Below, piece after piece: positions 32,970-45,090 of a DNA stretch of 64,000 bases. Within the stretch, counting starts at the first letter, position 1. Every line of letters begins with the position of its first letter. A program made the translations under genes and the position numbers. This DNA is from Zanthoxylum bungeanum (taxonomy: Eukaryota > Streptophyta > Magnoliopsida > Sapindales > Rutaceae): assembly GCA_019454045.1 (NCBI GenBank), contig SKCR01025349.1:372001-436000 (forward strand). Direction: 5' to 3'. The notes beneath the pieces were generated by a model. The model ran no database searches. It had not been told where the DNA came from and saw nothing but the letters and a program-made list of their open reading frames with translations.

Positions 32970-35900
32970 CTATAGCCAGTCACTCGAGTGTCTAACACCC
33001 GAACTATGTACGGTTGGCTCAAACTGCTGAGAAAATGCATTCGTCAGCGGATTTGCATGATTATCATCTGATGCGATTTATACGATCATCATATCACCAC
33101 CATGTATGATCCGAACGAATAAGATGAATAGTCAAAGTATATATCTGGATCGTTGATGAGACCATTAATTCTTTAGCCTGTGCTGACGCCTAGCTCAACT
33201 GCTAGCAGAACTATATCTAATCTAATTAGATTTATTATCGACCCAGAAGGCTTCTATTGCTGCCTCAGCTGCAGCAATAACCCGTATTTATTGTTTATTC
33301 GGTAATAGTATCTTGCTTGGAAGATTTCCAACTCACTGTACCGTTATTCAAACTATATAGTACCATATTTACGACTTATAGTCGTTTAATCGGTTAGGAA
33401 ACTTGCAACAGTGATCCCAGTCACTTCAAGATCCCCTTCTCCATAGTTTAAGACAACATCCTTAGTTCTCTAAGATACTAACGGATGTTCTTAACATCAA
33501 TCCAGTGACTATCACTTGGATTGCCTGTTTGTGAATCCATATGCTCAAAGCTATGAGACACCAGGTCTCGTATATTTTTCAATGTACGAGTTCTCGGAGA
33601 GTTTCAACAACTTTTACATCTATCCCAGTAGATCTTTATTCCTAGAATAAAAGTTGTTTCTCACAAGAATTCTATAGAGAATTTTCTCGAAAGCCAAGCT
33701 TTCACCTATAGTTTTATGGGAATATCATTTCCAAGAAATGACATATATATTATCATTATTTATAGGACAGCCACTGTCAGTGCGCTCCCACTAACCCTCT
33801 TATATACACAAGAATCATTTTCGTTTTGAATTAAATCATAAACTATTATGATTACATCAAAACGATAATTCTAAGAACATATGCTTGCTTCAATCCAAAC
33901 ATGGATCGAATAACCTGCAAACCTTGTTTGCTAGTTTTGGTACGACAAAACCGACAGGATGTTTTAAACATCCTCCAAAAGGTTTCCTTTTCAGGAAAGC
34001 GATTTTCCCGTTAAGCTGTCATATTTCATAAATGAAACATGCAGCATCTGTAAGCATTAACCAAATGGATTTACCATGGCAACAGGTAAAAGGTTGAATC
34101 GTAATCAACACAATGTTGATAACGATACCTTTCCATTAAAAGCCTAGCTTTATACGTTGGTATGTTGCCATCCATGTACGTCTTCCTTGAAGACTTATAT
34201 AGTACTAATAGGCACAATGCCTTGTGGTACATTAACTAGTATCCAAACTTGGTTGATATACATGGAATCCATTTCGGATTCATGGCACTTTTCCATAATA
34301 GGGAGTCGATACCTTGTATCACTTCCTCATACGTAGTCAGTTGGTATACCTCAATAAGATTGACATCTTAATGAGGTGAGATCAGAAACCCATACCCCAG
34401 GTTGTTTTCTGACTCTCTCCGACATACGTTGTTCTTTTGTATTCGAAGATTAATGGTATAGTTTCGTCCTTGATGTACTATTTGTGTTCCATTAGGATTC
34501 GGTGCCTTGAATAGTATTACTCTGATTTTCATCGCGTTTTACTATCCTCCCACTTACCACTGCATATCGGTATTCCTCTTAGGAAAACCGCATGGTGAGC
34601 AACAATTAAATTGTTCTCTAGTGAGATGTATAAGTACTACACTTATGGTATCCCTAGGATAACCTACAATTTGGCATTTATCCGATTTGGGTTTTAGTTT
34701 GGTATCATCCAAACATATGCCTAGCATACCCAAATTATTAGGAATGAGAAACCCGCTTTCTTTCCCGTTCATATCTAATATGATATCTGTCAAACAGATT
34801 TATATGGAACCTTATTCAAAATAAGTTCTTGCACTATTTATGCGTATCCGTTGAAGGAAATGGTAGCTCAGAGCGACTCGTGATTAACCTTATCATGTCT
34901 AACAAAATTTGGTTACTCTGGTTCGGACACACCGTCAGGATGACGTGTTCCGGGAGGAGTCCTCATTTGAAAGAATACTATACTCTTTCAAGTATGTTAG
35001 AAAATTATTGCTTAAGTATTTTCCATTACGGTCTTACCGTGACAGTTTAATACTTTAGCCGATCTGTTTGTCTATTTCGTGTCGAAACTCTAAAAGTTTT
35101 CGATTTGTGTTCTTCAAAAGAAACACATAACCATAACGCTATGCCACATCTGTAAAGGTCACGAAATATTCATATCCACCTCTAGCCTAGCTAGACATGG
35201 GCCCACTTGCTTCACTATGAACTAGGGCTAACAGATCGGTGGCATTTGCACTTTTACCAAGTAAATGTGTTATAGGCATTTTGCCCAATAAATTAGATTC
35301 GTTGACTTTATTTGAATAGAATCAAATATGTCATAGTACCCACTCTTTGAAAGTGTGGATATACGAGTCTTGTTTGATTGTGTCCCAGACAACAATGCCA
35401 CAATTAAGTTTCATGTGATCAAATCAGCTTGAGCTATTTGTTTGTCATGTTACATGTTTGAGATTTATTTATATTCAAAATATAAATGCTGTTATTCACA
35501 TCTAATGTGTATATCTCAATATCATCTTTATATAATGAAACACTTTAGTGTTCTAGAATATAAAGGTTCACCCGCAGCGGGTTAAACACTGATATAGAGA
35601 TAATGTTTCTAGTCAAACTAGTCACATTATAACAGTTTCCTAATTTAAGTACACACCCGAAGGTAGTTCCTAAACTTAGGTATCTACGGTTGAAACAACG
35701 ACAGTCGTCCCGTTTCCAATTCGCAGATTAATCTCATCTGAAGTCAGTATCCTGCTCAAAGCAGATTCTGAACATCAATGCATATTTATGTATCACACTA
35801 AGTATTTAAAATCTAATTTCAATACTAGTAATGAACATACTTATGACAAACATATCTGAAGTCAGGGCCTTGCTCGTCTTCAATTCCTTCATGTCTGCTT

Positions 35901-36350
35901 TGTCCAAACGGCAGTCACGCTTCCGCGATCCCGTTTGCCGCAATTTAGGCAGACATTTTGGGATTCGTCCTTTATCTTCCCAGAAGACTACAATGATTTT
36001 GCCTTTGCCCTTTTCAACACTCAGAAGCGTTCGGCCTAGCCTAGGACTTCTAGAATATCGAAGTAAGGTGCGCCTTGCGCTACTTGTCTTATTGCAAACT
36101 TTGACTTTGTCTATTTGAGAATAGTCATTAATTCTCCAAGAATTATTTATTGCAATATGTACTTCTAAGATCTAAAAATAGATCTTTGAAGATCCTTCAA
36201 TTTCAGTATCATACTTTAAGGATCTAACCATTTGTTCTGACAAAGAATTTAAGGAGTCTACTGCGACAAGCTTAATGGATTAAGCACTAAAGTTATCATC
36301 ACATAAATCTTCCAAAGATTATGCTCTACTATTTGATTAACTCCGGGCTT
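32970..36350 (-). pseudogene. C1 gag-pol remnant
   Basis: Order and sequence follow C2: RNase H/RT traces from about 33000 to 34450, the integrase end (KLKPKSDKC) at about 34680, integrase core traces to about 35350, protease to about 35850, and gag with a ruined zinc knuckle near 35900-35990 up to about 36300. No frame stays open beyond about 95 codons. It is non-functional. Confidence 0.75.
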
Positions 36351-38820
36351 AGGCATAATATATTATTTTATCAAATAAAGTAACTTATTATTTTCCAAGA
36401 CCATCCTGAAATTATTCCTAATTTGAAAATTAAACCATTTAAATACATTTTCCCTAGGATTATGTTTTAAATGTCAATATTTCAATTTCTATCTTGATTC
36501 TAATAGTCCAACTATTTAATCAACGATTTCAGTACTATTTATTATAATGATTACTATAGTCAAACTATCTAATCAACTATAATTAATTAAATCAAATATA
36601 TTGATTACTATAATCCAATTATATAACCAACTATAAATGAATTATTTGAATACAGTCCAACTGTTCATTAAAACAATAATTTAAATATTAGTCCAACTAA
36701 CATTTAATTTATTTGACGAATGATATTTGATTGAGCGCGTATGGCAAGTAATTAAACGAACTTTGCAAATTCAATTCTTGCATCCCACTATTTTTCGGCG
36801 AGCCTCTAACCCTCTGTCGAGTACTCGGGAAACTGTGTTTCCTAGCGGGCTAGGATCCCGTTAAATATCACACAATCTTGACTTTGGCCAAAATATTGCA
36901 TGATAATTAACTAGGTAGATCTCTAAGATCAATTGGATCCAATCCAATTCCTAGATCCAGTAGGGGGACATCCAAGTCCGAAACATATATCTTATATATG
37001 CCAATATATCCAATATATTACCTAACATTTTTCCTCTGAATCAACTAAGCCTTGACTTTGGCACAACAAACTTAGTGATCCCAGTTAAGCGTGACCCATT
37101 GACCATGGAAAGCTTCGTAATCAATGTCAATGGACAAGAAGTGGTCTTGACTTTGGCCAACAAACCACAACTTGGACAAGACACCAATATGGAACAAAGC
37201 TCTCGTGATTCAAACACATCCTCGACGGACAAAGGCCTTGACTTTGGCCAATAAGCCAATGCCAGTCTTAGATCTTGAGTAAGAATCACTCAATGGAAGG
37301 AAAAACGCTTAATATTTTGCGAGGGTTTTTCGAGTGCAAATTGGCAACCAATTTATTATCTTTGTTAAGGTCTCATCATCATACACCCTTAAACATGCAT
37401 TCTAAACACATAATAAAGTGCGTATAAATAAAGTAATAATGATATACGGATGGATACTTTACATTGATCCTAGATCAAATCTCTCCTTTTCTATCTCCCG
37501 CTAGCACATGTATTACTTCTACTCGTTACACTACACTTCTAAAGAAACCTCATTTACATTGAGGGGAATAGGTAAGAAGAGAATACAAAGAATAAGGAGG
37601 TAATAAGGCTGGACACGCAGGTCCAATTAATAAATTCCAAATTTATTACAACATTTCTAAAATTGCCCCACCCATCTAATATCCATCCGATATACATTAT
37701 TAATGCATCACAACCATGTATTCACACAAGCATGCTATCAATCAATCTAATCAAATTAATTAATCTGATAATTAGTGATCATCCAATGTTCAAACAACGA
37801 TTTGATTTTGCTCGAGTCTAACTCGTTTTGCGAATAAGTACTCAAAGTAAGAATTCTCGAATTAAATTAAACTACAAAATTAAATCCAATTTAATATGTA
37901 TTTAATACTAATTCGCTATTTAATTCCAAATTAAATACTACACTTTATTTGACGAACCTTTACGACTTAAATTCCAAATTTAATCGCTACGGGTCTCAAA
38001 GCCCGATTATCGTCCAAAGTCAATTTAATTAAAGTCTAATGGGCTTTTAATTAATTTCTTTAAGGCGTGGACTTTTGGTCAACTCGGGTCGAACCCAATA
38101 ATCAAAGTCCAATCCGAGAGTTACCCCATAAGCCCAGAAATCAATTTAGGCCCATTAGGCCCAATTAAACTTTAAAGGTCCATGAGTCGCATTTGGGCTT
38201 TATGGAAGCGGTTTTGGGCCCAATTGGATCCAACCAATTTTTCCTAAACCCAACTTAGTACAACCAAGCCCAATAATCCCATTTACAACTTTAAAAGTCC
38301 AATTTCCAAAATTAGGCCTATTTCAATTAAATTCCAAATTCCAAATTCCTAATTTAATTACACAAAGTGTATAACACAATTAATTACCCAATTAATATTT
38401 CCAAAACACCAATTAGCCTAATTAGTCATGCTTATCATCATTAAATCATGTCCAACACAATTTAACAAAAATCAAACCCATATACATGCTTTATTGCTCT
38501 CGGCCAAGGGGAAATTTTATGTCCAAATCAAATTCAATCCAATTAAATTCAATTCAACATTAAATCAATATTCTCAATTGATTTCCAACACATCCAATGA
38601 ATCAAAAAAATCAAAATCCAAGACAATTAAGGTTCATGACCAATTGGGCCAACACAAGAAATTTGGGGAAAAATGTTCCAAACAATTTTTCAACAAATTG
38701 ATCCAATCAATCTTCAATTAAAATATATTTAAGCATACTAATTCATCCAATTTCATTAAAACATGCTCAAATACAATTTACCCAAATTTTAAGCCCTAAT
38801 CAATTTCATGCTTTTCAATC
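36351..38820 (-). other. C1 long untranslated leader
   Basis: About 2.5 kb lie between the primer site and the eroded gag. It contains no gene but carries a conserved core shared with C2 and C3 (TTTTTCGGCGAGCCTCTAACC at 36792) and a four-fold TTGACTTTGGC motif. The distal part is AT-rich with many AATTTAATT stretches. Confidence 0.7.
36877..37256 (+). repeat. Four TTGACTTTGGCCAA motifs in the C1 leader
   Basis: Copies lie near 36878, 37052, 37147 and 37237, each close to CTTGACTTTGGCCAACAA. The equivalents in C2 (49255-49632) and C3 (60167-60526) keep number and spacing. Confidence 0.8.
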
Positions 38821-38832
38821 GCTCTGATACCA
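38821..38832 (-). other. C1 primer-binding site (tRNA-iMet)
   Basis: The minus strand reads TGGTATCAGAGC, a perfect initiator tRNA-Met match, one base from the LTR. Confidence 0.9.
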
Positions 38833-38833
38833 T

Positions 38834-40884
38834 TGTTGGAGATCTCTAAGTCCCGAGGATCGAATATAAAGCATAAAATGTAAGTGCGAATACAACGAGG
38901 GAGTTGCGGAATACTCACATCGATCAGTTGAGCGACGCGCGAGGCAACAAAACTTCTTTTTCTGCCCACTGCATGCTCGGCAGTTCACTGGTTTTGCTCC
39001 TTGGTGTGCTCGGCAATCATCAAGATTTTGAGCTTCAAGCATCGTCAAATGATTCCAAGCTCATGGGTGGACTTCCCTATCACCTTCGTATGTCTCTCGG
39101 AGTGCTAGCTCTTGTGATTTTTGCCACAAAAATCACCACACTTGCTTCCCATCCTCTAGGTTTTTACAGAAAAACCAGTGAAGAAAATATGGCCCCAAGG
39201 TCGTGTGAGAGGAAGAAGAAAGAGAGGAGAGAGAGATGCAAAATGTGTAATGTCATTTTTATTTTCAAAACAAATTAAACATATACCATTTTCATTATAA
39301 AAAGTCAAAGGCAAAATCAATTAAATGCCTTCCAACTTCCACATCATTATTCACATCATTCAATCAAGTTTTCAAGTCACATCACTCAAAGTGACAAGTG
39401 ATTTGACGCTTGAAGTGACTAGTTGTTTGACGCTTGATGTGACTAATGATTTGACGATTGATGTGACTTGCGTGCCACACTCGAATTCGAAATGCGAATG
39501 CGCTCGCAAACACTCTCGGACTCAGGTTCGCTAATTCCAAATTAATGAATTTTCCGTTGCGACGTAATTAAATGATTACGCCTAGCAAAGTCACTATTCA
39601 CATCGCTAACGAATTAATTCTAAATTAATTCGTTCGCCCGAATTAAAATCTAATTTTAATTCCGCGTCGAAATCTAAGTTCGTTTAATATATCGAATATA
39701 TTATTTTATCGATTAATTCTAAATTAATCGTTATCTCTCTTTAATTGATATTTTATCCCAGATAAAATATCTCCGCAATTAATCCGAGATTAATTTTCTC
39801 TCTATTCTAATTAATCCCAGATTAATTAAAAGTGCGAGTCATACGTCATCGGTGAATCTTTGGGAAGCGACCCATTAGATCCCCGGATATGTTGGCAGTA
39901 AATGCGGTCGTCGGACTATCCGAACACGTGAGTACCTAGTACTATGTTTATACAGATTTACAAGACAATGTTGGCTTCTAGCAAAGCGCCATGCCTACCC
40001 AATTCTCCAGAAATATCCTTACAGGAATAAGGATCTATATCAGGTGTAGTATACATAGTATTGCGTATTTTGATCCAGTATCGGATGATCACATGCAAGG
40101 CCTGGGGCTGGTACAGTGACTGCCCTGTACGAAGCATATATCGGATTACGAGCAACTAGTCTCTTTAATATCGGATAATCATGACCAAGTCATAATATCC
40201 TGACGGTTGCAACCTTTTTAGAGAACCAGTTCTGTATCCCTGCGTGATTATCAACTCCATATTACTAGAGTGACACTTCCGTCTTGACATCACACCCAAC
40301 ACACTACGATTCTCGATATACCCAGAAGAGGCGTACACAGAAATCAGTTAAAGCCCTGGATGACCAAAACCAAAGTATATTGATTGTCGCAAGTATTAGC
40401 GGTGCAAGTCTCAAGTTAAGACCAAATACACCTACCTTGATTTCGGACTTCCATAGACACATAGTCATACTACAAATGGAATTCCGATGGGGTCTATCCA
40501 GAGCGAAGCTGTTTCCCGTACCATCGGTAAAACACAACCTCCTATTACACTTGCATGAGTATCCTATACCCAAATATATGAGAACTATGTCGTTGTGCCC
40601 TCACAATGCGCACAAGTGTAATACTAGTCTTTTACCTATTCATCGATGTCCAATCTCGATAATACTCTGACTAGGGATATTTAATTATTTATCCTTCGTG
40701 AACTGATACTGTCTCATATCATTCTCAATCCAGGAACAAATCATAAGAAACTCCTATCATTTATATATCTTCATGATCTAATCACAAATGATAAGAGAGC
40801 AATCTCCTTTGTCACATAGTTAATTTGTACAACAACACCATGATCTGTACAAACAGTGACGCTATGGGTCATAATTTTCCAACA
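38834..40884 (-). repeat. 5' LTR of C1
   Basis: It is the partner of 30881-32955, from TGTTGGAG to CCAACA, followed by the target duplication CTTCA. Confidence 0.9.
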
Positions 40885-41000
40885 CTTCAACCTCTAGGAT
40901 TCATTCCCAAAATGTTGATAACGTGGGCCTCGGCCCTAGGATTCATTCCTGAACTATCGAACTGATGGTAGTGAGGCACTTCGAACTCTGATCCGTCTTC
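40885..41000. repeat. T1 tandem array, remainder after C1
   Basis: The broken monomer resumes with CTTCAACCTCTAGGATTCAT. One or two degenerate monomers follow (CCTAGGATTCATTCCTGAAC; GAGGCACTTCGAACTC) and the array then fades out. Confidence 0.8.
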
Positions 41001-41007
41001 ATTCTCG

Positions 41008-41080
41008 AGGCTCTTTGCTCGTCCTCATTCCCGGTTGTTCTCTATTCTCAGAGTTTCTCTCCATTCCGAAGTTCTTTGTC
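41008..41080. repeat. ~70 bp direct repeat in the T1 3' region, copy 1
   Basis: TTCATTCTCGAGGCTC, TCGTCCTC and TTCTCAG recur at 41927-41998 with moderate divergence. The two copies bracket the antisense ORF. Confidence 0.65.
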
Positions 41081-41403
41081 CTCATTTCCGTGGTTGCTAT
41101 ATATTCTTGGAGTTGCTCGTCCTCGCCGCTTTTTCTTTTTCTTCAAAGCCTGCGAACATAAAATAAAAATTGTGTGTATGCGACATGTATACATGTATGC
41201 ATGGATGCATTCCCTATTCCGATGGGTTTTCTTTGTCATATTGGCTTGATGTCATCCTTGGTTAGGCATTCCTTGCGCTTAGAGGGTTTTCCTTCACCCC
41301 TTTAGGGATCCTCTTGGCCTTTGGTGCCCTTTTGCCTATGAAAAGTCTTTGGTTGCCTCTTTGGCCTGCTTACAGTTTCCTTCTGCCTATTCTCCTCTAG
41401 TGA

Positions 41404-41679
41404 TTGCTCAGTTCTGTTTGGTCTCATGGCTCAAGATCCCATTGTGTCCCTTATTCTAGGGGTGGTAGATTAGTCACCCCAGACCTGACTCATATTTATT
41501 CTCTTCGCTACCCGCACCGGGTCAAAGTAGATTACGCCTTCTTGAAAGCGGCCTCATCCTTTTGGTATACTGAAAATCATGTCTTCCGATTCCCAGATTT
41601 CGAAATATGTCCTCTCCTTGAGGAGTTTACTGCCATTCTCGGCCTGTATTTTTCTCTTACTACACTTCTCGGATACTGA
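41404..41679 (+). CDS. T1 antisense ORF with plant-mobile-domain-like sequence
   Basis: This 91-codon frame runs opposite to T1 gag-pol, between the integrase end and the 3' array. It contains RVKVDYAFLKAASSFW and HVFRFPDFEICPLLEEFTAI, resembling the N-terminal part of plant mobile domain proteins (PF10536-like). Antisense ORFs at this place are known in Tat-lineage elements. It is far shorter than the full domain and looks truncated at TTLLGY, where a 27-bp repeat begins. Family assignment is from memory of the motif, not a search. Confidence 0.5.
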   Translation: MLSSVWSHGSRSHCVPYSRGGRLVTPDLTHIYSLRYPHRVKVDYAFLKAASSFWYTENHVFRFPDFEICPLLEEFTAILGLYFSLTTLLGY

Positions 41680-41700
41680 AAATCATGTCTTCCGATTCCC
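41569..41700. repeat. 27-bp direct repeat at the end of the antisense ORF
   Basis: ATACTGAAAATCATGTCTTC plus seven more bases occurs at about 41570 and again at about 41674. The second copy follows the frame's end, suggesting a local duplication or a slipped deletion that truncated the ORF. Confidence 0.8.
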
Positions 41701-41787
41701 GAAGCTTTCATTTGCTGTCCTGAGGATGCAGAAAAGGTACTGCCTCGTGCTTCATCCATTGAGCTACATGTCCTTTCTATCTTTTGC

Positions 41788-42288
41788 CTAAGCTGTCATT
41801 TCGGATTTTCAACTTAGCGGATTGTGTTATCTTGCCTGAGCCGCCTTTTCTGGTTTTCAACTCAGCGAGCTAAAATATATATTTTTTTTCTTTTTTTTTT
41901 CTTTTTTTTTTCAAATCTGATATGTCCTCATTCTCGAGGCTCCTCGCTCGTCCTCTTTACCGAGGTTGCTCTCAATTCTCAGGGTTCTTCTCCTAGATCC
42001 TCTGACCTTGGTCCAGCATCTAAGAAACAAAAGACGTGATTTATAATTACTTGACTCTAATCTTTCCCGGTTAGCTGGGGTTTATGCAATTTATGAACAT
42101 CTTGAACATTTGTTTCAATAAAGGCGTTTGCATTACTTCTCAGTATATATGTAGGAAATAAACTGCATTGCAAGGGTACCTCTGTCGCTAACTGTTCCTC
42201 ATGGATTTTACAATTAGCCAATTTTCTTGCTCACTCATGCTCTTATATTTTGCTTGGGTTGTCCTTTGCGGATTTTCAGCCCAACGAG
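41788..42288. repeat. Three copies of a ~37 bp repeat in the T1 3' region
   Basis: GCCTAAGCTGTC...GGATTTTCAACTTAGCG recurs at about 41788, 41835 and 42249. A 70 bp block at 41927-41998 repeats 41008-41080. The region also has long T-rich tracts at 41880-41912 and 42297-42317. No other gene is seen. Confidence 0.65.
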
Positions 42289-42810
42289 CCTTTCTCTTTT
42301 TTTTTTTTTTTTTTTTGCAAAGTATTGCTTCAGCCTGTCTACGTTGATGGACTCGATGAACTCGTTCCCTTCCAAATCTGACAGTCTCACTGCCCCATTC
42401 CTCATCACCTTTTTGACTAGGTAGGGCCCTTCCCAATTGGGCCCGAACTTTCCCCTTGGGTCCCTTATCAGTGGTTTTGACTGCTTGAGCACTAGATCAC
42501 CTTCTCTGATCTTGGTGGGATGCACCTTCTTGTTGAACGCCCTGGCCACCCTTTTCTGGTATAGTTGCATATGATGCAAGACCTTTATCCTTTTCTCGTC
42601 CAGTAATGCTAGTTGTTCGAACCTCTACGAGGCCCATTCCTACTCAAGCAATCTTGCCTCTACTAGTACATGCATTGATTGTATTTCTATTTTTACTGGT
42701 AACACTGACTCCATCTAGTACTTCTGAAATTGGACTCCATTGTCCGTCACTATGTGATGTGGAATTCCGTATCGACATACTATGTTACGGGCTATGAACT
42801 TGGCCATCTA
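42235..42810 (-). pseudogene. T1 integrase remnant
   Basis: The C-terminal domain is open over 114 codons with LYQKRVARAFNKKVHP, GDLVLKQSKPL, GKFGPNWEGPYLVKKV and INVDRLKQYFA. Upstream, broken frames give MAKFIARNIVCRYGIP and HHIVTDNGVQF with the second catalytic Asp, then a direct jump to a late segment (ESVLPVKIEIQS). The zinc finger, first catalytic Asp and the Glu motif are missing. Confidence 0.75.
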
Positions 42811-43334
42811 GCCTACATCACCGCCAAATAGTTATTCTTTCGCCTCTTGATAGCGGGCTTCATACGGAAGCATCTTCATACTGAGGTAGTAGACTGCATG
42901 TCCCACCCCTATCTCATCTGCCTGTATCATCATCACCCCCAGCGGTTTGGGTCTATGGCCGAATACAACACCAAGGGTTTTCCCAGCCTTGGGGGTTTCA
43001 AGACGGGTGGTTTAACCAAGTATTCTTTGATTTTATCAAAAGCTTCTTGACATTGCCTATTCCACTCCACAGGATGGTCCTTCCTCAATAGCTTGAAGAT
43101 GGGCTCACATACTAATGTTAGCTCGAAAATGAATCGACTGATATACTGGATTTTTCCGAGAAAAGCTCTAACTTCCTTTTCTGTCTTTGGTATGGGCATC
43201 TCGGTGATTGCCTTGATCTTTTCAGGGTCCACTTCTATCCCTAACCTTTTCGGCCCATTCTGGCCTCATTCTTCGGAGCTTATGTTTTATTGGCCTCATG
43301 TTCGAATAAGTTGGTATCATGTGCTGGGCAATAT
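42811..43334 (-). pseudogene. T1 RT edges and RNase H start, catalytic core deleted
   Basis: From right to left: KHKLRRMRPEWAEKV, the segment just before the RT fingers, then at once GIEVDPEKIKAI and KEVRAFLGKIQYISRF from the RT thumb, NRQCQEAFDKIKEYL, and the RNase H start GHAVYYLSMKMLPYEARY. All RT catalytic motifs between the first two are gone; the join is at about 43245. RNase H is cut and joined to INT at about 42830. C2 interrupts the upstream end. Confidence 0.75.
43330..43334. other. Target-site duplication AATAT, left copy (C2)
   Basis: AATAT precedes the C2 LTR and AATAC follows at 53111-53115, with one base changed. The T1 RT-edge frame continues across the site. Confidence 0.75.
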
Positions 43335-45076
43335 TGTTAGTGTTCCTAGAATATGCCAAAGATCTCTAAGATGATATTGTGTGTGAATATTCAAAGAAGT
43401 AGCGGAAATACTTAAAATGATCGGATGTTGAGATTTCAAAAATCTTTTCGTTTCGGAAGCTCCAAGCTTGATGTTTGTGTTCCAAACTCAATGGATTAGT
43501 TTCCCTATCACCTTGTATGACTCCTTGAAAGTGCTAGCTTGAAGAAATTTTGAAATAAAATTTCAATGGAGGAGGAAGAATGTCACGGCACCAAAGTAGA
43601 GAAAGAGAGCTTTTTTGTGTTTTTGTTATATTGATTTCTAAAATCAATTACACAATATGTCAACTTCCAAAGTTGGTATAAGTCTTTCCAAAAATTAAAA
43701 CAAAGTGTGTTGGTCGTTGATTGAGTGTTGAATAAGCAATCCAAGCTTTCACTCAACCACTAATTTAATTAATAATTATGCCTTGCAAAATTATTATTAA
43801 AGTCGCTTACGAATTAATTCTAAATTAATTTGTTTGCCCGAATTAAAATCCAATTTTAATTCCGCATTGAAATCTAATTTCAATTAACATATCCAATATA
43901 TTATTTAATCGATTAATTCCAAATTAATCGTTCTCTCTCTTCTATCCGAATTTTATCCCAGATAAAGTCTTGCCGCAATTAATCCTAGATTAATTTTCTC
44001 TCTCTCATAATTAATCCTAGATTAATTATGTTCGAGTCAAACGTCATCAGTGAATCTTTGGAAAGCGACCCATGAGATCCCTGGATATGTTGACATTAAA
44101 TACAGTTATCGGACTATCCGAATACGTGCGTACCCAGTACCACGTTCTTACCGATTTACAAGACATGGTTGGCTTCTAGCAAAGCACCGTGCCTACCCAA
44201 TTCTACAGAAATATTCTTTTAAGGAATACATAATCTTTATCAAGCGTAGTATACTAAGTATTGCACATTATGATCCAGTATCGGATGTCACATGCTAGGC
44301 CTGTGGCTGGATTTGTGTCTGTCTCGTACAAAGCATATATCGGATCACTAGCAACTAGTCTCTGTAATCAGATAATCATGACCTTGTCATATTATCCCGA
44401 TAGATGCAGCATATAAGAGTACTAGTTTTGTATCCTTGCGTGATCATCATCTCCATATGACTGAAGTGATACTTCCATCTTGACATCACACCCAATAAAC
44501 TACGATTCTCAGTAAACCCAGAAAAGGCGTACACAGAACTTGCTAAAGCCCCGGACGACCAACACCAAATCATACTGATTGTCGTAAGTATTAGCGATGC
44601 AAGTCTCAGATTAAGACCAAATACACCTACCCTGATTCGAATTCCCATTGACACATAGTCATACTACCAATGGGATTCCGAGGGGTCTATCCAGAGCGAA
44701 GCTGTTTTCGTACCATCGGCAAACAGAACCTCCTATTGCACTTGCATGAGTATCCAACGCCCAAATATATGAGAACTATGTCGTTACCCTTCCATAACAG
44801 GCACAAGTGCAATATTATTCTATTCCGCATTATCGATGTCCAGTCTCGATAATACTACGACTATGGATATTTAATGATTAAACCGTTCGTGGATTGATAC
44901 TGTCTAATATCTTATTAATCCGGAACTAATCATAAAGACTTTTATCATTTATATATATTCAAGTAATCTAATTACAAAATGATAAAATAGCAATTTCATT
45001 TGTCACATAGTTAATTTGTACAAAAACCATAATGTCTTTTACAAATAGTGATGATATGGGTCATAATTGTCCAACA
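43335..45076 (-). repeat. 3' LTR of C2
   Basis: It runs from TGTTAGTGTTCC to CCAACA, next to ATCTCCCACTTGG. A ~165 bp segment present in the 5' LTR at about 51632-51800 is missing. Confidence 0.9.
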
Positions 45077-45088
45077 ATCTCCCACTTG
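45077..45088 (-). other. C2 polypurine tract
   Basis: CCAAGTGGGAGAT on the minus strand is identical to C1. Confidence 0.75.
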
Positions 45089-45090
45089 GC

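Larger units (their letters stand above)
30881..40884 (-). mobile_element. C1: complete but decayed Ty1/Copia element
   Basis: LTRs of 2075 and 2051 bp begin TGTTGGAGATCTC and end CCAACA, with 5-bp target duplications, a perfect tRNA-iMet primer site and a polypurine tract, all on the minus strand. Coding sequence is heavily eroded. A 165 bp sample of the LTR pair shows about nine differences, so C1 is an older insertion than A1. Confidence 0.9.
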
